This document shows positions 5,705-5,886 of a stretch of 5,886 nt of DNA, piece after piece. This DNA is from Namhaeicola sp039714555. GTDB lineage: Bacteria; Bacteroidota; Bacteroidia; Flavobacteriales; Flavobacteriaceae. The first letter of the stretch is position 1, and the number at the start of each line of letters is the position of its first letter. A program made the translations under genes and the position numbers. Location of the stretch: contig JBDLJB010000075.1 of NCBI GenBank assembly GCA_039714555.1, positions 1-5,886 of the forward strand, in the 5' to 3' direction. Under the pieces are notes generated by a model. The model made no database searches. It was not told where the DNA came from and saw nothing but the letters and a program-made list of their open reading frames with translations.

Positions 5705-5886
5705 TTGCAAAAAGTTTTAACGCAGAAGATATCATCGGACAAAAAGTTTCTGTTTTAGTGAATCTTGCTCCTAGAAAATTACGTGGCGTTGAAAGTGAAG
5801 GAATGATTTTAATGACCGAAACTCCTGATGGGAAATTAGCTTTTATTGAGCCTGAAAAAGATAGTGTAACTAATGGCGAACAAGTT
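5704..5886 (+). pseudogene. metG: 3' fragment of methionyl-tRNA synthetase gene, 5' part missing
   Basis: The frame reads IAKSFNAEDIIGQKVSVLV, then NLAPRKLRGVESEGMILM, then a stretch ending NGEQV at the window edge. This is the end of the C-terminal tRNA-binding (EMAPII/Arc1p-like OB-fold) domain of bacterial MetG. Only about 61 codons are present, against roughly 690 for full-length flavobacterial MetG, and the gene probably ends just beyond the window. Upstream in this frame there is no MetG sequence because the ABC transporter gene occupies that DNA in another frame. There is no plausible start other than a TTG at 5692. Half an OB-fold should not work alone. I infer a remnant left by insertion or rearrangement, with an intact metG elsewhere in the genome. 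Confidence 0.8.

Noticed and set aside
5692..5886. A functional small stand-alone tRNA-binding protein from a TTG start at 5692
   Set aside because: Only the distal half of the MetG C-terminal OB-fold is present, which is too short for the Trbp111-like fold of about 110 residues.

Overview
The window is very AT-rich. It has A-rich translation starts without clear Shine-Dalgarno sites, CarboxypepD_reg-type secreted proteins with SusC-like motifs, and a metG 3' fragment of flavobacterial type. All of this points to a member of the Bacteroidota, most likely Flavobacteriaceae. Every gene lies on the + strand.

The locus looks like a double-glycine (bacteriocin-type) peptide secretion cluster built from two tandem copies of one three-gene module. 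Module A (114-1922) holds a multi-pass membrane protein, a 63-residue Cys-rich precursor with a GG leader, and a secreted CarboxypepD_reg-like protein. Module B (1948-3526) repeats this order: a membrane protein lacking the first 84 residues, a 59-residue precursor (2408-2587), and a diverged secreted protein. Module B overlaps by 11 nt a 720-residue peptidase-containing ABC transporter (3516-5678), which should cut both leaders after Gly-Gly and export both cores. Each precursor is followed by its own terminator-like hairpin.

The two modules share a 525-bp gap-free direct repeat (358-882 and 1940-2464). Its first half is about 82% identical. Its last 238 bp, ending inside the precursor, are 99% identical. 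Similarity then stops abruptly and the cores share only a four-Cys pattern. This suggests a constant-leader, variable-core system kept alike by recombination.

The left edge (1-113) is a non-coding region with a perfect inverted repeat and is probably the control region of the operon. The right edge is the last ~60 codons of metG without its 5' part, joined to the cluster at a 20-bp inverted repeat. The cluster may therefore sit at an insertion or rearrangement junction. No peptide-modifying enzyme, HlyD-type adaptor or outer-membrane channel is encoded in the window. The biological role of the peptides (antibacterial, signalling or other) cannot be read from the sequence.
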